DNA of 64,000 nt from Sphingomonas telluris (GCF_022568775.1 NZ_JAKZHW010000002.1:757501-821500); one strand, 5' to 3'. Counted from the first letter of the stretch, positions 1 to 9,836 are shown. Numbers and translations: made by a program. The notes: generated from the letters alone by a model not told the origin.

Positions 1-392
1 CCCGCAAATTGATTAATCGTCGGAGCGCCCATCAGCGGGAAGGTGACCACCCGAAGCGTGCCGTCGGGGAACATCACCACGACCGCGTCGAACAGGATGC
101 CCGCACCGACACTGGGGCTGCCGAACGACAGCCGTGGTGTCCCTGAGCCGCGATTGATGCCCCATACGAACAGGCTTCCGGGCGTCGTGCCGACGGTACC
201 ATTCTCAACGGTACTTAGAAGATAGGAGGACCCATCGAAGGCCACGTCACCGCTCAGAATGTCGACGTCGCCGTTTAGCGGGCCCGTGTAGGTGCCAAGA
301 TAATCGCCTTCTACATCGGCGATGGCGGCGGAGGCGGCCGTGGCCGACGTCAGGAGTGCCAACGCAGATACAAACTTGTACAAGAGCCGCAT
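1..392 (-). CDS. Secreted protein of unknown function, 3' end outside window
   Basis: Only the first 130 residues are in the window; the frame is open to the edge. The start ATG at 392 has a good GGAGG ribosome site a few bases upstream. Residues 1 to about 25 form a signal peptide (Lys near the N-terminus, then an Ala/Leu/Ser-rich core ending in A-S-A-A). The mature part is Gly, Thr and Val rich with short beta-strand-like stretches and has no Cys. I do not recognise a family. It lies 81 bases downstream of the CadC-like regulator on the same strand, so co-transcription is possible. The function cannot be told from this fragment. Confidence 0.75.
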   Translation of the reverse strand, partial: MRLLYKFVSALALLTSATAASAAIADVEGDYLGTYTGPLNGDVDILSGDVAFDGSSYLLSTVENGTVGTTPGSLFVWGINRGSGTPRLSFGSPSVGAGILFDAVVVMFPDGTLRVVTFPLMGAPTINQFA

Positions 393-473
393 TACATCCT
401 CCATGTTCAGGATTTGGATGCGCTCAGCATGGTGCGCGAACGTGCGCGGCCGATATGGGCCGCGGCTGATGAT

Positions 474-2039
474 TTACCGGCGAACGCCTGATTTCAGGGC
501 CGCGATGGGCGACTGCATGCCGATGCCGCTCCAATAGGCATCCAGGCCAATCGCGCGCGTCAGGTCGTCGAAGCGAGGGTCGCTCCAGGCGCCGCGCATC
601 GGCGGCCAGAAGAGGAAATCTGTGTAGCGGCGGGTGTACGGTCCGATCGGCGCCGGAGTGCCAAACGCGCCACGGTTGAGGAAGTAGCGCTGCATGCTTT
701 CGAAGCTCAGGTCGAGGCGACCTAACATTGCGAAGACTGGAGCGGCGTCGCCAATGGCTCGTACGTCTTGCTGAGCCATCTGCAGCTGGAAACGGATCGC
801 CGCATCGATGTCGGCAGGTTGGCCGCGGTCGACGGCACGCGCGAGCGCCAGATAGGGCGCCACATCGGTGTCGGTGACCCCCGAGGGGCGGGCCTCCGGA
901 TCCAGCAGCAGCGCGACTGCCGAGGCGGGGCGGCCGCTGAACAGCAGGTGGTTGTACTTCGCGCTCCAAATGAATGGATTGGCAGGCCAGCGATCACTCG
1001 CCTCCTTGAGCAGTGCGTCCGCTTCCTGGATGCGGCCGGCGTTTGAAAGGGCTGCCGCGGCGAAGGCATAAGGCCCTGGAATGAGCGGGTCTCTCGCGAT
1101 GACGCCCTGATGAAGCGCCGCACCTTCGAGGAGCCGGCCGACTTGATAATAAAGGATGGCGAGCCTGCCGTTGGCCAGCCAGTGTTCGGGATGGGCATCG
1201 CGGATGCGCCGAAGCTCCGTTTCCATGCGAGACCAATTACGGAAATAGGGTGTGATGCAGGCGAGCGCGAGCTGAGCGTCCGGATTGTCGGGATCGAGTT
1301 CCAGCGCTCGAAGCGCCGACGATCGGATGCGGGCCGGAAGTCCGTCCAGTTGAGCTTCGCTGAAGCCGTCCAGGCTATGAGTGTAGGACAAGGACAGCAT
1401 GCCCCATGCTGCAGCGTATTTCGGGTCGACGCGCACAGCGCGTTCGAAATAGGCGACCGCCTGCCGCGTCTGGTCGGGCCTCGCGGCGCGTTGCGCGAGA
1501 TCCCCACGACGCACGAGCTCCACGGCCTCAGGGTCTGGCCGGTGCGCCCACGGTTTCTGCCAAAGCATACCAATCCCGAGAGCGCCTCCCGCAGCTGACG
1601 CAGCCGCAATCAGCCACCTACGGCGATCCATGCGCGGGTTTGCCCCGCGCGGCAGCGACGCAGGGGACTTTGTCGCGCCAGTCCCCTCGACGATCCGGTA
1701 GCCGACCTTCGTGATGGTCTCGATGGTGAACGTGCCCGCGCCGACATCCGCAGCGACTTGGCGTAGCCGGAATATCGCGCGATTGATCGCGTCCTCGCCC
1801 ACGATGCGTCCACCCCAGCACCAAGCAATCAGTTCGTCACGGGTAACGATGCGGCCGTTCGCGCGAGCCAGCGCGACAAGGACCTGCATCACGCGAGGCT
1901 CCAGTGTTTCCTCTTTGCCTTCATGCTGGATCTGACGGGTCGGTGGGTCGACCCGCAGCGCGCCCACAGTAAACGGCGGCTCGTGGGCGAGCACAATGTG
2001 ACCTGGGATGGCGAGACCGTCGTGCTTCTCTTCCCCCAT
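474..2039 (-). CDS. CadC/ToxR-like membrane regulator with C-terminal TPR repeats
   Basis: A 521-residue one-component regulator. Residues about 20-116 form an OmpR/PhoB-type winged helix, ending in the typical wing V-G-Y-R-I. An Arg-rich linker and one hydrophobic segment (about 140-162) follow, so the DNA-binding domain is cytoplasmic and the rest is periplasmic. The C-terminal 350 residues show tetratricopeptide-like helices (A-x-x-Y-F-x-x-A, D-P-x-N-P-x-A spacing), the usual plan in sphingomonad and xanthomonad CadC-like proteins. The DNA-binding part is expected to act on nearby promoters while still attached to the membrane; the signal is unknown. The downstream secreted protein gene at the window edge is a plausible target by position only. 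Confidence 0.85.
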   Translation of the reverse strand: MGEEKHDGLAIPGHIVLAHEPPFTVGALRVDPPTRQIQHEGKEETLEPRVMQVLVALARANGRIVTRDELIAWCWGGRIVGEDAINRAIFRLRQVAADVGAGTFTIETITKVGYRIVEGTGATKSPASLPRGANPRMDRRRWLIAAASAAGGALGIGMLWQKPWAHRPDPEAVELVRRGDLAQRAARPDQTRQAVAYFERAVRVDPKYAAAWGMLSLSYTHSLDGFSEAQLDGLPARIRSSALRALELDPDNPDAQLALACITPYFRNWSRMETELRRIRDAHPEHWLANGRLAILYYQVGRLLEGAALHQGVIARDPLIPGPYAFAAAALSNAGRIQEADALLKEASDRWPANPFIWSAKYNHLLFSGRPASAVALLLDPEARPSGVTDTDVAPYLALARAVDRGQPADIDAAIRFQLQMAQQDVRAIGDAAPVFAMLGRLDLSFESMQRYFLNRGAFGTPAPIGPYTRRYTDFLFWPPMRGAWSDPRFDDLTRAIGLDAYWSGIGMQSPIAALKSGVRR

Positions 2040-2208
2040 GCTGTGAGGTTAATCCATGTGGGCAAGGTTGGGAAAGAGGCCACTCGTGCTGGTTCCATGG
2101 GGTTCTAGAACAGCCGGAACTCACATATTAAGACATCGGGCCATCGATAACCCCGCGTCACTTCGCGCGGTCGTGCGGCGACTAGGTCATTGGGCCTAAC
2201 CGCATCTC

Positions 2209-2242
2209 CTCATGGCAACTTTGGGTCGAAAGCTGCCATTAC
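2209..2242 (-). repeat. Copy of the 34-bp dispersed repeat
   Basis: Aligned without gaps to the complement of the copy at 9772-9805, this copy matches at 22 consecutive positions (2220-2241, reading TTTGGGTCGAAAG onwards to CCATTA) and keeps the CATGG start. It is the only copy outside the 8.7-11.0 kb cluster. Confidence 0.75.
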
Positions 2243-2330
2243 CTACTCACCAGAATGACGCGGGCGACCAAGAGCCCGCACCAGCCGGTATAACGCGCCT
2301 TGCATCATCATCTGTTATGGCGATCCGACG

Positions 2331-2534
2331 ACCTGTTCGAGCAGGGTAAAATCCCTGTTTTGTCGATTGAGACACCTGTTCCGACCAATAACAGGGAACG
2401 CTCGCGGAACCTTTGAAAAGCGGCAGAAAATCGCCATTGCTTGGGGGATGGCTGCCCCAAACACGTTGCCCAACTGACTGTTTTGCGCAGCCAAATGAAG
2501 GTTTTTCCCTGTTCTTTCTGCTCGAGCAGGGAAA
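2331..2534. repeat. Cluster of CCCTGTT / AACAGGG words
   Basis: CCTGTT, CAGGG or their complements occur at 2332, 2342, 2353, 2376, 2391, 2507 and 2526. Several are arranged as short inverted repeats: CAGGG-TAAAAT-CCCTG at 2342-2357, CCTGTT with AACAGG at 2376-2395, and TTCCCTG with CAGGGAA at 2505-2532. Similar words recur in intergenic DNA of sphingomonads as far as I recall, but I cannot name the element. No coding function is supported. Confidence 0.5.
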
Positions 2535-2700
2535 GTGGACCGTGCATCCGCCATACGGAGATAGGACCAGGCAAGTTGCCCTCTTCCCCCTGCACAGGTC
2601 CGGCTGGCGCGTCAGGCAGCGGCGGTTTGACTAGAAGAACCGGCCTTGTTCCGGGAGCTTAGGAGCTCGTTCAGGAGAAGAGACTAGTTGACCTGGTGCG

Positions 2701-2790
<90 letters not shown>

Positions 2791-2907
2791 GCAGGGTTTG
2801 AAGGCGCTGGCCGGAACGAAGCCGGCTGGGCGGAGGGGCCTCTAGCAGCGCATATCGGGATTGCCTAGCCGCCTTGTCGACAGCCGCGAAACCCCTAGAT
2901 TGCACCC

Positions 2908-3285
2908 ATGACGCATCCCGAACGTTTCACGGACGTGACCTCGACCCCGATCCTCCCCCAGCTGCCGCAGGCGCGCTTCACGATAGGGGACGTCGTCCGC
3001 CATCGCCTTTTCGATTTCCGCGGCGTGATCTTCGACGTCGACCCCGTCTTTGCGAATACGGAGGAATGGTACGAGGCCATTCCCGAGGCGCTGCGGCCGT
3101 CGAAGGACCAGCCCTTCTACCACCTGCTCGCAGAGAATGCCGAGCAGAGCTACATCGCCTACGTAAGCCAGCAGAACCTGGTTGCGGACGAAACAGACGA
3201 GCCCGTCGACCATCCCGGCCTCGATGCCTATTTCAATGGCTACGAAGGCGGTCGCTACGAACTTCGCCCCGAGCACCGTCATTAG
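2908..3285 (+). CDS. hspQ: Heat shock protein HspQ (YccV-like)
   Basis: A 125-residue protein of the hemimethylated-DNA-binding / YccV-like fold. The core from about residue 22 shows the family pattern F-x-x-G-D-V-V-R-H-R, G-V-I-F-D-V-D-P, and the F-Y-H-L-L-A followed by Y-V-S-Q-Q-N-L block. In enterobacteria HspQ is a small heat-inducible cytoplasmic factor that promotes Lon-dependent turnover of certain substrates; that role is assumed here. The first 20 residues are unconserved and poor in predicted structure, so the exact start is uncertain. It stands alone between tRNA-Ser and rplU. Confidence 0.9.
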   Translation: MTHPERFTDVTSTPILPQLPQARFTIGDVVRHRLFDFRGVIFDVDPVFANTEEWYEAIPEALRPSKDQPFYHLLAENAEQSYIAYVSQQNLVADETDEPVDHPGLDAYFNGYEGGRYELRPEHRH

Positions 3286-3377
3286 GTTGACAGCGTGAAG
3301 CCGCTGCCATAGGCGGCACGCTTTCGCGCGGGGGCCCTGCCTTGGCGCGCGTCCAGTTTTGCAAGAGAAGTGAGCCA

Positions 3378-3887
3378 ATGTTCGCAGTCGTGCGCACGGG
3401 CGGTAAGCAATATCGCGTCACCGCCGGAGACAAGATCGTCGTCGAGAAACTCGCTGGGGAAGCCGGCGACCGCATCGACATCACCGACATTCTCCTCGCT
3501 GGGGAAGGTGCGGACCTGAAGCCGGTTGCCGGCCTGATCGTGGGCGCGGAAATCGTCGCCCAGGCGAAGGGCGAGAAGGTCACGGTCTTCAAGAAGCGCC
3601 GTCGGCACAACTATCGCCGGAAGAAGGGCCATCGCCAGCAGCACACGATCCTGAAGATTGTGTCGATCGGCGACCAGAAGGCCTCTTCCAAGGGTGCGAA
3701 GCCCAAGGCTGAGGCCGCTCCGGCCGAGACCAAGGCCGCTGCTGCACCTGCGAAGGCGGAAGCGGCTCCGGCGGCCGAGGCTCCGGCCAAGAAGGCTGAG
3801 CCGAAGGCAAAGGCCGACAAGGCGCCGTCGACAAAGGATGCTGCACCTGCTAAGGCCGCAGCCAAGAAGGCCCCGAAGGCCAAGTAA
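3378..3887 (+). CDS. rplU: 50S ribosomal protein L21 with Ala/Lys-rich tail
   Basis: The 169-residue product starts [14 protein letters not shown], the standard L21 N-terminus. The ATG at 3378 is chosen over an in-frame start 12 codons upstream because it matches the family. The usual L21 body of about 100 residues ends with the basic segment [16 protein letters not shown]. It is followed by some 68 extra residues made almost only of Ala, Lys, Pro and Glu, which look disordered. Such tails are frequent in sphingomonads. L21 binds 23S rRNA in the large subunit. rpmA follows after 34 bases and both share the terminator at 4259. Confidence 0.97.
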   Translation: MFAVVRTGGKQYRVTAGDKIVVEKLAGEAGDRIDITDILLAGEGADLKPVAGLIVGAEIVAQAKGEKVTVFKKRRRHNYRRKKGHRQQHTILKIVSIGDQKASSKGAKPKAEAAPAETKAAAAPAKAEAAPAAEAPAKKAEPKAKADKAPSTKDAAPAKAAAKKAPKAK

Positions 3888-3921
3888 TTCCACCTTTACG
3901 AAATTCAGGTAGCAGTACGTC

Positions 3922-4194
3922 ATGGCACATAAGAAGGCAGGCGGTTCCAGCCGCAACGGTCGCGACAGTGAAAGCAAGCGCCTGGGCGTGAAGCTCTTCG
4001 GCGGCCAGAGCGCGCGCGCCGGAAACATCATCGTTCGTCAACGCGGCACGAAATGGCACGCGGGCACCAACGTCGGCATGGGCAAGGACCACACCCTTTT
4101 CGCCCTTACGGACGGCTGTGTGAACTTCCGCGACGGCAAGCTCGGCCGCAAGTACGTACATATTATGCCGAACGCAGCCGAGACGAACGCATAG
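3922..4194 (+). CDS. rpmA: 50S ribosomal protein L27
   Basis: A 90-residue protein starting [16 protein letters not shown], the canonical L27 N-terminus that reaches into the peptidyl transferase centre. The rest ([17 protein letters not shown]) is fully typical and of normal length. There is no N-terminal pro-sequence of the Firmicute kind. It forms the conserved rplU-rpmA pair, with obgE some 2.2 kb further on rather than directly next to it; an acetyltransferase and a TetR/hydrolase pair have come between. Confidence 0.98.
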   Translation: MAHKKAGGSSRNGRDSESKRLGVKLFGGQSARAGNIIVRQRGTKWHAGTNVGMGKDHTLFALTDGCVNFRDGKLGRKYVHIMPNAAETNA

Positions 4195-4258
4195 GGACAG
4201 GTCGATAAAGGGCCATCCCGAGAGGGGGCAGCCCACCGAGTTCCAGCAGGATCTCAAA

Positions 4259-4297
4259 GGGAGAAGAGGGAAGCCCCCTCCTCTCCCTTTCTTGTTT
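4259..4297 (+). terminator. Rho-independent terminator of rplU-rpmA
   Basis: A 12-bp stem GGGAGAAGAGGG / CCCTCCTCTCCC with one A-C mismatch and a five-base loop (AAGCC) is followed by TTTCTTGTTT. It lies 65 bases after the rpmA stop and before the acetyltransferase, so it most likely ends the ribosomal operon. Confidence 0.85.
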
Positions 4298-4368
4298 CTG
4301 AAAGGCCCAAATCTTCTCCCGAAACAGTCACGGAGCGCCGCTATGGCGCGCCGCAGAGGAGAAGAACG

Positions 4369-4920
4369 ATGTTTGCGAGAACCGAACGCCTGCTGCTGAG
4401 GCCCGGCTGGGCTGAAGACGCCCCGGCACTTGCCGCGGCGATTGCAGACGAGATGATCGTGCGCAATCTCGCGACCGCTCCGTGGCCCTATAGCCTGCGA
4501 GACGCTGAGGCCTTTCTCGCGCAGCCCCGCGACCCGATCCTGCCGTCCTTCCTCATATTCGAGCGGACGGACGGCGAACCCAATCTCGTCGGCTCATGCG
4601 GCCTGGGCCGGCGCCCATCCGGCGCCGTCGAGCTCGGCTACTGGATCGCCCGGCCTTACTGGGGGCTCGGCTATGCGACTGAGGCCGGCCTCGCGCTGGT
4701 CGAGATCGCCCGCGCGCTCCGTCTCCAGAACCTCGAGGCGTCTTACTTCCTCGACAACCCCGCGTCGGCGCGGGTCCTGGAAAAGCTCGGATTCGAAGCG
4801 ATCGGCATCACTGCGCCTCGCATGAGCTGTGCGCGCGGCGTTGAAGCGCAGGCGAGGCTGCTGCGGCTGGACCTCAGCAATGCGGCAGAGATTGAGGAGG
4901 ACGAAGCGCTGGCCGCCTAG
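4369..4920 (+). CDS. GNAT family N-acetyltransferase (RimJ/RimL type)
   Basis: A 183-residue protein of the Acetyltransf_3 type. It begins with the typical E-R-L-L-L-R-P segment. The acetyl-CoA pyrophosphate loop is seen as R-P-Y-W-G-L-G-Y-A (residues 95-103), and the later N-x-x-S-A-R-V-L-E-K-L-G-F is the hallmark of the subfamily. The start has a GAGGAGAAG ribosome site. Members acetylate protein N-termini or small amines; the substrate here is not evident. The stop TAG shares the palindrome CTAG with the stop of the convergent metal-hydrolase gene. Confidence 0.88.
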   Translation: MFARTERLLLRPGWAEDAPALAAAIADEMIVRNLATAPWPYSLRDAEAFLAQPRDPILPSFLIFERTDGEPNLVGSCGLGRRPSGAVELGYWIARPYWGLGYATEAGLALVEIARALRLQNLEASYFLDNPASARVLEKLGFEAIGITAPRMSCARGVEAQARLLRLDLSNAAEIEEDEALAA

Positions 4921-5795
4921 GACGCGTTACGGACCTTCTTGAGCGGGGCGGGCGCTGCGGTCGCGGCGGCGCTCGCCTCGTACCGCCTCAGCAGGTCGCG
5001 GTCGTCGATCGACCAGGGGTGGAAGCCCGGCAGGAAGAAGTGGATCCAGGCACCGGCGATCTTCCGGAACATGCCGGGATAGACCCAGAGGTACCAAAGC
5101 AGCTTCGACCAGGCGCGCAGACCCGTCACGCCGTCCTGACGCATCAACTCCAGCGATCCCAGGGTGCGATCGACGAGGAAGTTGCGGGTGACGAAGAGCA
5201 TCACCTTCGCCTTCACGCTCCAGCGCTTCTTGCGCGGCCAATTGCGGGTCGCGTGCAGCCAGGTGTCGTAAGCGACGCCCTTGTGCTCGATCTCCTCGCA
5301 CGCATGCCACCGCCAAAGGTTGGCCGCCTCTTCATCGGCACCCTCGAGGTGCGACGGGTTCTTGAGCAGCTGGTGCGCGAGGATGGCCGTGAAATGCTCG
5401 AGCGCCATGGTGGCGGCGAGGCTGACGACCGGGGGCCGCTGGCGGCTGAAGCTCAACCGATATTCGATGCGCTCTTCCAGCTCGGTCAGATCGTAGCCGG
5501 CGTCCGCGGCTCGACGATTGAAGGCATCGTGCTCGCGGCTATGGATCGCCTCCTGCGTCGTGAAGGCCTTGATCTCAGCGGCAAGTTTGGGCGGCGTTCC
5601 CTCGCGGAAGGCGCGGACGCTCTCCACGAAATAGGCCTCGCCGGCCGGGAAGGTCGCCGACAGCGCATTATAGATGGCAGTGGCCTCGACGCGGCCGCCG
5701 TGCCACAGACGTTGACTGAGGGCTCCGCGCTCGAACTTCCGGTCGCGCGGAGTGATCGTCAGATCGGCGGGTGTAGGCAGAGTCGTCGTAGCCAT
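4917..5795 (-). CDS. Predicted metal-dependent hydrolase (PF10118 type)
   Basis: A 292-residue protein of the family annotated as predicted metal-dependent hydrolase. It looks like a ferritin-type helical bundle: three metal-ligand-like clusters are visible, Q-E-A-I-H-S-R-E-H, A-L-E-H-F-T-A and C-E-E-I-E-H-K-G. The substrate is not known for the family. ATG 5795 is preferred; an in-frame start nine codons upstream would overlap the divergent regulator gene. It is transcribed away from the tetR gene at 5823, the usual arrangement of a TetR repressor and its target. A short hydrophobic stretch (V-M-L-F-V-T-R-N-F-L) and the W-Y-L-W-V-Y-P-G-M-F-R-K segment suggest membrane contact. Confidence 0.85.
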   Translation of the reverse strand: MATTTLPTPADLTITPRDRKFERGALSQRLWHGGRVEATAIYNALSATFPAGEAYFVESVRAFREGTPPKLAAEIKAFTTQEAIHSREHDAFNRRAADAGYDLTELEERIEYRLSFSRQRPPVVSLAATMALEHFTAILAHQLLKNPSHLEGADEEAANLWRWHACEEIEHKGVAYDTWLHATRNWPRKKRWSVKAKVMLFVTRNFLVDRTLGSLELMRQDGVTGLRAWSKLLWYLWVYPGMFRKIAGAWIHFFLPGFHPWSIDDRDLLRRYEASAAATAAPAPLKKVRNAS

Positions 5796-5814
5796 ATGCT
5801 CAGGGTAGAATAAC

Positions 5815-5829
5815 TTACACAAGTGTCAA
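5815..5829. promoter_or_regulatory. Candidate TetR operator between hydrolase and tetR
   Basis: The sequence TTACAC-AA-GTGTCAA has perfect ACAC/GTGT arms around two bases and outer TT/AA. It sits in the 27-base gap between the divergent genes and overlaps the GTG start of tetR; on the minus strand the same bases contain TTGACA, which could be a -35 box for the hydrolase. This placement would let the regulator control both directions. Confidence 0.5.
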
Positions 5830-6410
5830 TAAGCCGTAAACGCCTGAACTCCGAAGAGAGCCGTTCCGTCGCTCTGGAGGCCGCGCGTCTCCTCCTCCTC
5901 GAACAGGGTCCGCAGGCCGTCACGCTCAAGGCCGTGGCGGCGAAGGTCGGGCGCACGCACGCCAATCTGCTTCACCACTTCGGCTCGGCCGCGGGACTGC
6001 AGGCGGAGCTTGCCCGGTCGATCGCCGATCGCGTGACCGGAAGCATCGCCGAAGCCGTCGGCCGCGCACGCGCAGGAGAGGCTGAAGCGCGTGAAGTCGT
6101 CGACGGCACGTTCGACGCGTTCGACCGTGAGGGTGCCGGAGCGCTCGCCGCCTGGATGATCCTGTCGGGCAACCGCGACGCCCTCGACCCTATCCTCGAA
6201 TCCATCCGCGCTTTGGTCGCCCAGCTCAGCATCGGCCACGAAGAGCATCACGTGGGCGAGACGACGCTTTGGCTCGTGCTTGCCGCACTGGGCGATTCCT
6301 TGCTCGGCGCATCGATCGCCGATGCCCTCGCCCTGCCCCGCGATGCCGCCCGGAGCCTCGCGGCGGAGCGCCTGCGGTTCCAGCTGGAGTCGGCGCATCC
6401 TCGCCCCTGA
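5823..6410 (+). CDS. TetR/AcrR family transcriptional regulator
   Basis: A 195-residue regulator. The N-terminal helix-turn-helix (about residues 14-60) shows A-L-E-A-A-R-L-L-L-L-E-Q-G-P-Q-A-V-T-L-K-A-V-A-A-K-V-G and the following H-A-N-L-L-H-H-F-G-S, typical of the family. The remaining two thirds are an all-helical ligand domain without recognisable features. Start is GTG with no clear ribosome site, possibly a leaderless message. It is divergent from the PF10118 gene, its probable target; such pairs often respond to fatty acids or hydrophobic compounds, but the ligand is unknown here. Confidence 0.9.
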   Translation: MSISRKRLNSEESRSVALEAARLLLLEQGPQAVTLKAVAAKVGRTHANLLHHFGSAAGLQAELARSIADRVTGSIAEAVGRARAGEAEAREVVDGTFDAFDREGAGALAAWMILSGNRDALDPILESIRALVAQLSIGHEEHHVGETTLWLVLAALGDSLLGASIADALALPRDAARSLAAERLRFQLESAHPRP

Positions 6411-6438
6411 GGTGGCAATCCGCGCCGCGCGCGCCTAA

Positions 6439-8393
<1,955 letters not shown>

Positions 8394-8480
8394 CGACGCC
8401 GCCCCCGCTCGGGCCGGGCATTCCAGTATAACGCAGTTGAATGTCAGGCACTGGGGTCTCGGGTTAAGAACGATCCCAAG

Positions 8481-8636
8481 ATGTCCTCGAACTTCGAAGA
8501 TTTGGCGCGCATTTGTCGCCAGCAGGCCCTGCTTTCCCTGAGCAGCGAGACGCGGGCTGCGCTTCTAGGGCTGGCGGAACGCTACGACGCAGAAGCGAAG
8601 AAAAAGCTGAGCCGGAAAACTACTTTCGAGAGATAA
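8481..8636 (+). CDS. Small conserved-looking cytoplasmic protein (51 aa)
   Basis: ATG 8481 to TAA 8636 encodes 51 residues beginning M-S-S-N-F-E-D-L-A-R-I-C and ending in a Lys/Arg-rich segment. It is predicted to be helical: an L-A-R-I-C-R-Q-Q-A stretch, a spacer S-S-E-T-R, then L-L-G-L-A-E-R-Y-D-A-E-A-K-K-K-L. I recall similar short proteins (helix, S-x-x-T-R, helix with A-x-x-Y-x-x-x-A) in sphingomonads, but this is memory rather than a search. A CCAAG sequence upstream is a poor ribosome site. Confidence 0.55.
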   Translation: MSSNFEDLARICRQQALLSLSSETRAALLGLAERYDAEAKKKLSRKTTFER

Positions 8637-8967
8637 AGAAACAGCTGGCTAAGCGAGCGCGTAAGGCCTCTCGACCCGCGGATCACCGCCAGGAGGGCGG
8701 AGAAGGCTAGCGCCACTTCACCGTGTGTTTGCCCAAGGGTCGCGACCTTCAGTTGCGACGACCAAGGCGTCGGCCTTCCACCCATTCCTGACACCGACTA
8801 GCGCACGCTGGATTGGTCTGTCGCAACTCTACCCCTCCGTTGGGCGTTGATGCGGAGGTGGAGACTGCATCTTCTTGACTGGCCGGTGCAGCGCTCGACG
8901 GACTTGTCGGGCCCCTCAAGTGTCGCTCGTACTGTTCCCGGGGTCTGCCGCCGCCGGAGGAAGATTT
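8637..8967. other. Gene-free stretch with degenerate 34-bp repeat
   Basis: No gene with a plausible start is seen in these 331 bases. It contains a decayed copy of the 34-bp repeat at 8768-8801 and, at its right end, a GCCGGAGGAAG ribosome site for the following TonB-like gene. Confidence 0.5.
8768..8801 (-). repeat. Degenerate copy of the 34-bp repeat
   Basis: The complement reads CTAGTCGG then TGTCAGGAATGGGTGGAAGG and CCGACG. The core GGAATGGGTGGAA matches the copy at 10746-10777 (GCAATGGGTGGAA), and both ends keep CTAG and GACG. It is more diverged than the other copies. Confidence 0.5.
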
Positions 8968-9654
8968 GTGTCCTACGCACAACGAAGACCAATAGGCGCC
9001 AGTCGAACATTCGCGATTGCGATCGTTGCGCTGACCCAGGCCTCGCTCGGTTACGCCATCGTCGCTGGTCTCGCTTTCACGCCAATCCATGAGGCGCACG
9101 ATGGCTTGAAGACGTTCAACGTCGAGGAGGTGCAGCCGCCGCCAGAACTGCCGCTGCCAGAGGTCCCTCCGCCCAAACCGAAGGAAGCGCGAATGAGTGA
9201 TCCGCCGGTCGTGGCGCCGCCGACACCGACCAAAGCGGATCCGTTCCCGCTCATGTTTGAGGCTCCACCCTCAGTAGCCGGCCCCGCGGCTGCACCCCTA
9301 CCGCCGGCGCCGAGCTTTCCATCGCAGCTTTCCTCGGCGCCGCCCGTAATGGAGCAGGTTCCACCCCGCAGCGCGACTGGCGATCTGCAGAGCTTGTTTC
9401 GCTCAGCGGACTACCCGATCGCGGCGCTCGAACGCAGGGAGCAGGGCTCTGTGAGCGTAAGGATGACAGTAGGCGTTACAGGCCTTGTGACTAACTGCGA
9501 CGTCACCTCCTCAAGCGGCTCGCGCACGCTCGACGAGGCGAGCTGTCGAATTCTGCAAAGTCGCGCCTTATTCACTCCGGCTCGCGACAGCGGAGGAAAC
9601 TTGACGACGGACACCGTGCGCCAGGAAATCCGCTGGGTTCTTCGCTCAACCTGA
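8968..9654 (+). CDS. TonB-like energy transducer
   Basis: The GTG at 8968 is chosen because GGAGGAAG lies seven bases upstream; the 228-residue product then starts just before a single membrane anchor (about residues 12-36). A Pro-rich spacer (about 50-140; P-P-P-E-L-P-L-P-E-V-P-P-P-K-P-K) would span the periplasm, and the last 80 residues form a TonB C-terminal domain (V-S-V-R-M-T-V, L-V-T-N-C-D-V, A-S-C-R-I-L-Q-S-R-A-L-F-T-P-A). The two Cys in this domain are also present in the second tonB gene at 53342. It has no exbB/exbD neighbours, so it probably borrows a motor encoded elsewhere. It sits inside the 34-bp repeat cluster. Confidence 0.85.
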   Translation: MSYAQRRPIGASRTFAIAIVALTQASLGYAIVAGLAFTPIHEAHDGLKTFNVEEVQPPPELPLPEVPPPKPKEARMSDPPVVAPPTPTKADPFPLMFEAPPSVAGPAAAPLPPAPSFPSQLSSAPPVMEQVPPRSATGDLQSLFRSADYPIAALERREQGSVSVRMTVGVTGLVTNCDVTSSSGSRTLDEASCRILQSRALFTPARDSGGNLTTDTVRQEIRWVLRST

Positions 9655-9655
9655 A

Positions 9656-9684
9656 GCGTGTTTCCGACCCTTTCCTGCCGTTAG
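9656..9684 (-). repeat. Degenerate copy of the 34-bp repeat
   Basis: The complement begins CTAACGGCAGGAAAGGGTCGG and continues AAACACGC. It keeps CTAA, GGCAGG and GGGTC of the consensus. It starts two bases after the stop codon of the TonB-like gene. Confidence 0.5.
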
Positions 9685-9771
9685 AAAGCGGGCATCATCA
9701 CCGTGGTTAGCGGGATTTCTCATTTGCCCCTGTCGTGGTGCAGGAGACCAGCGCCAAGCAGCCTCTTTCGG

Positions 9772-9805
9772 CTAATGGCAGCTTTCGACCCAAAACGGAC
9801 ATTAG
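9772..9805 (+). repeat. 34-bp dispersed repeat, best copy with CTAATG ends
   Basis: The copy starts CTAATGGCAGCTTTCGACCC and ends AAAACGGACATTAG. The terminal CTAATG and CATTAG are perfect inverted repeats, giving exactly 34 bases. The same length and ends are kept at 10982-11015 (CTAATG ... GCTAG). Confidence 0.8.
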
Positions 9806-9836
9806 GGCGGCTGGAACGCGCGCGCCCAGAGCTAAT

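Larger units (their letters stand above)
2040..2700. other. Gene-free block with repeats between regulator and tRNA
   Basis: This 661-base stretch holds no convincing gene. Open frames in it (for example minus 2308-2595) have no ribosome site and no recognisable protein features. It holds one copy of the 34-bp repeat (2209-2242) and a cluster of CCCTGTT/AACAGGG words (2331-2534), both listed separately. It is visibly less GC-rich than the genes on either side. Confidence 0.6.

Noticed and set aside
2308..2595. 95-codon frame on the minus strand in the gene-free block
   Set aside because: No ribosome site, no domain; its residues follow from the CCCTGTT repeats.
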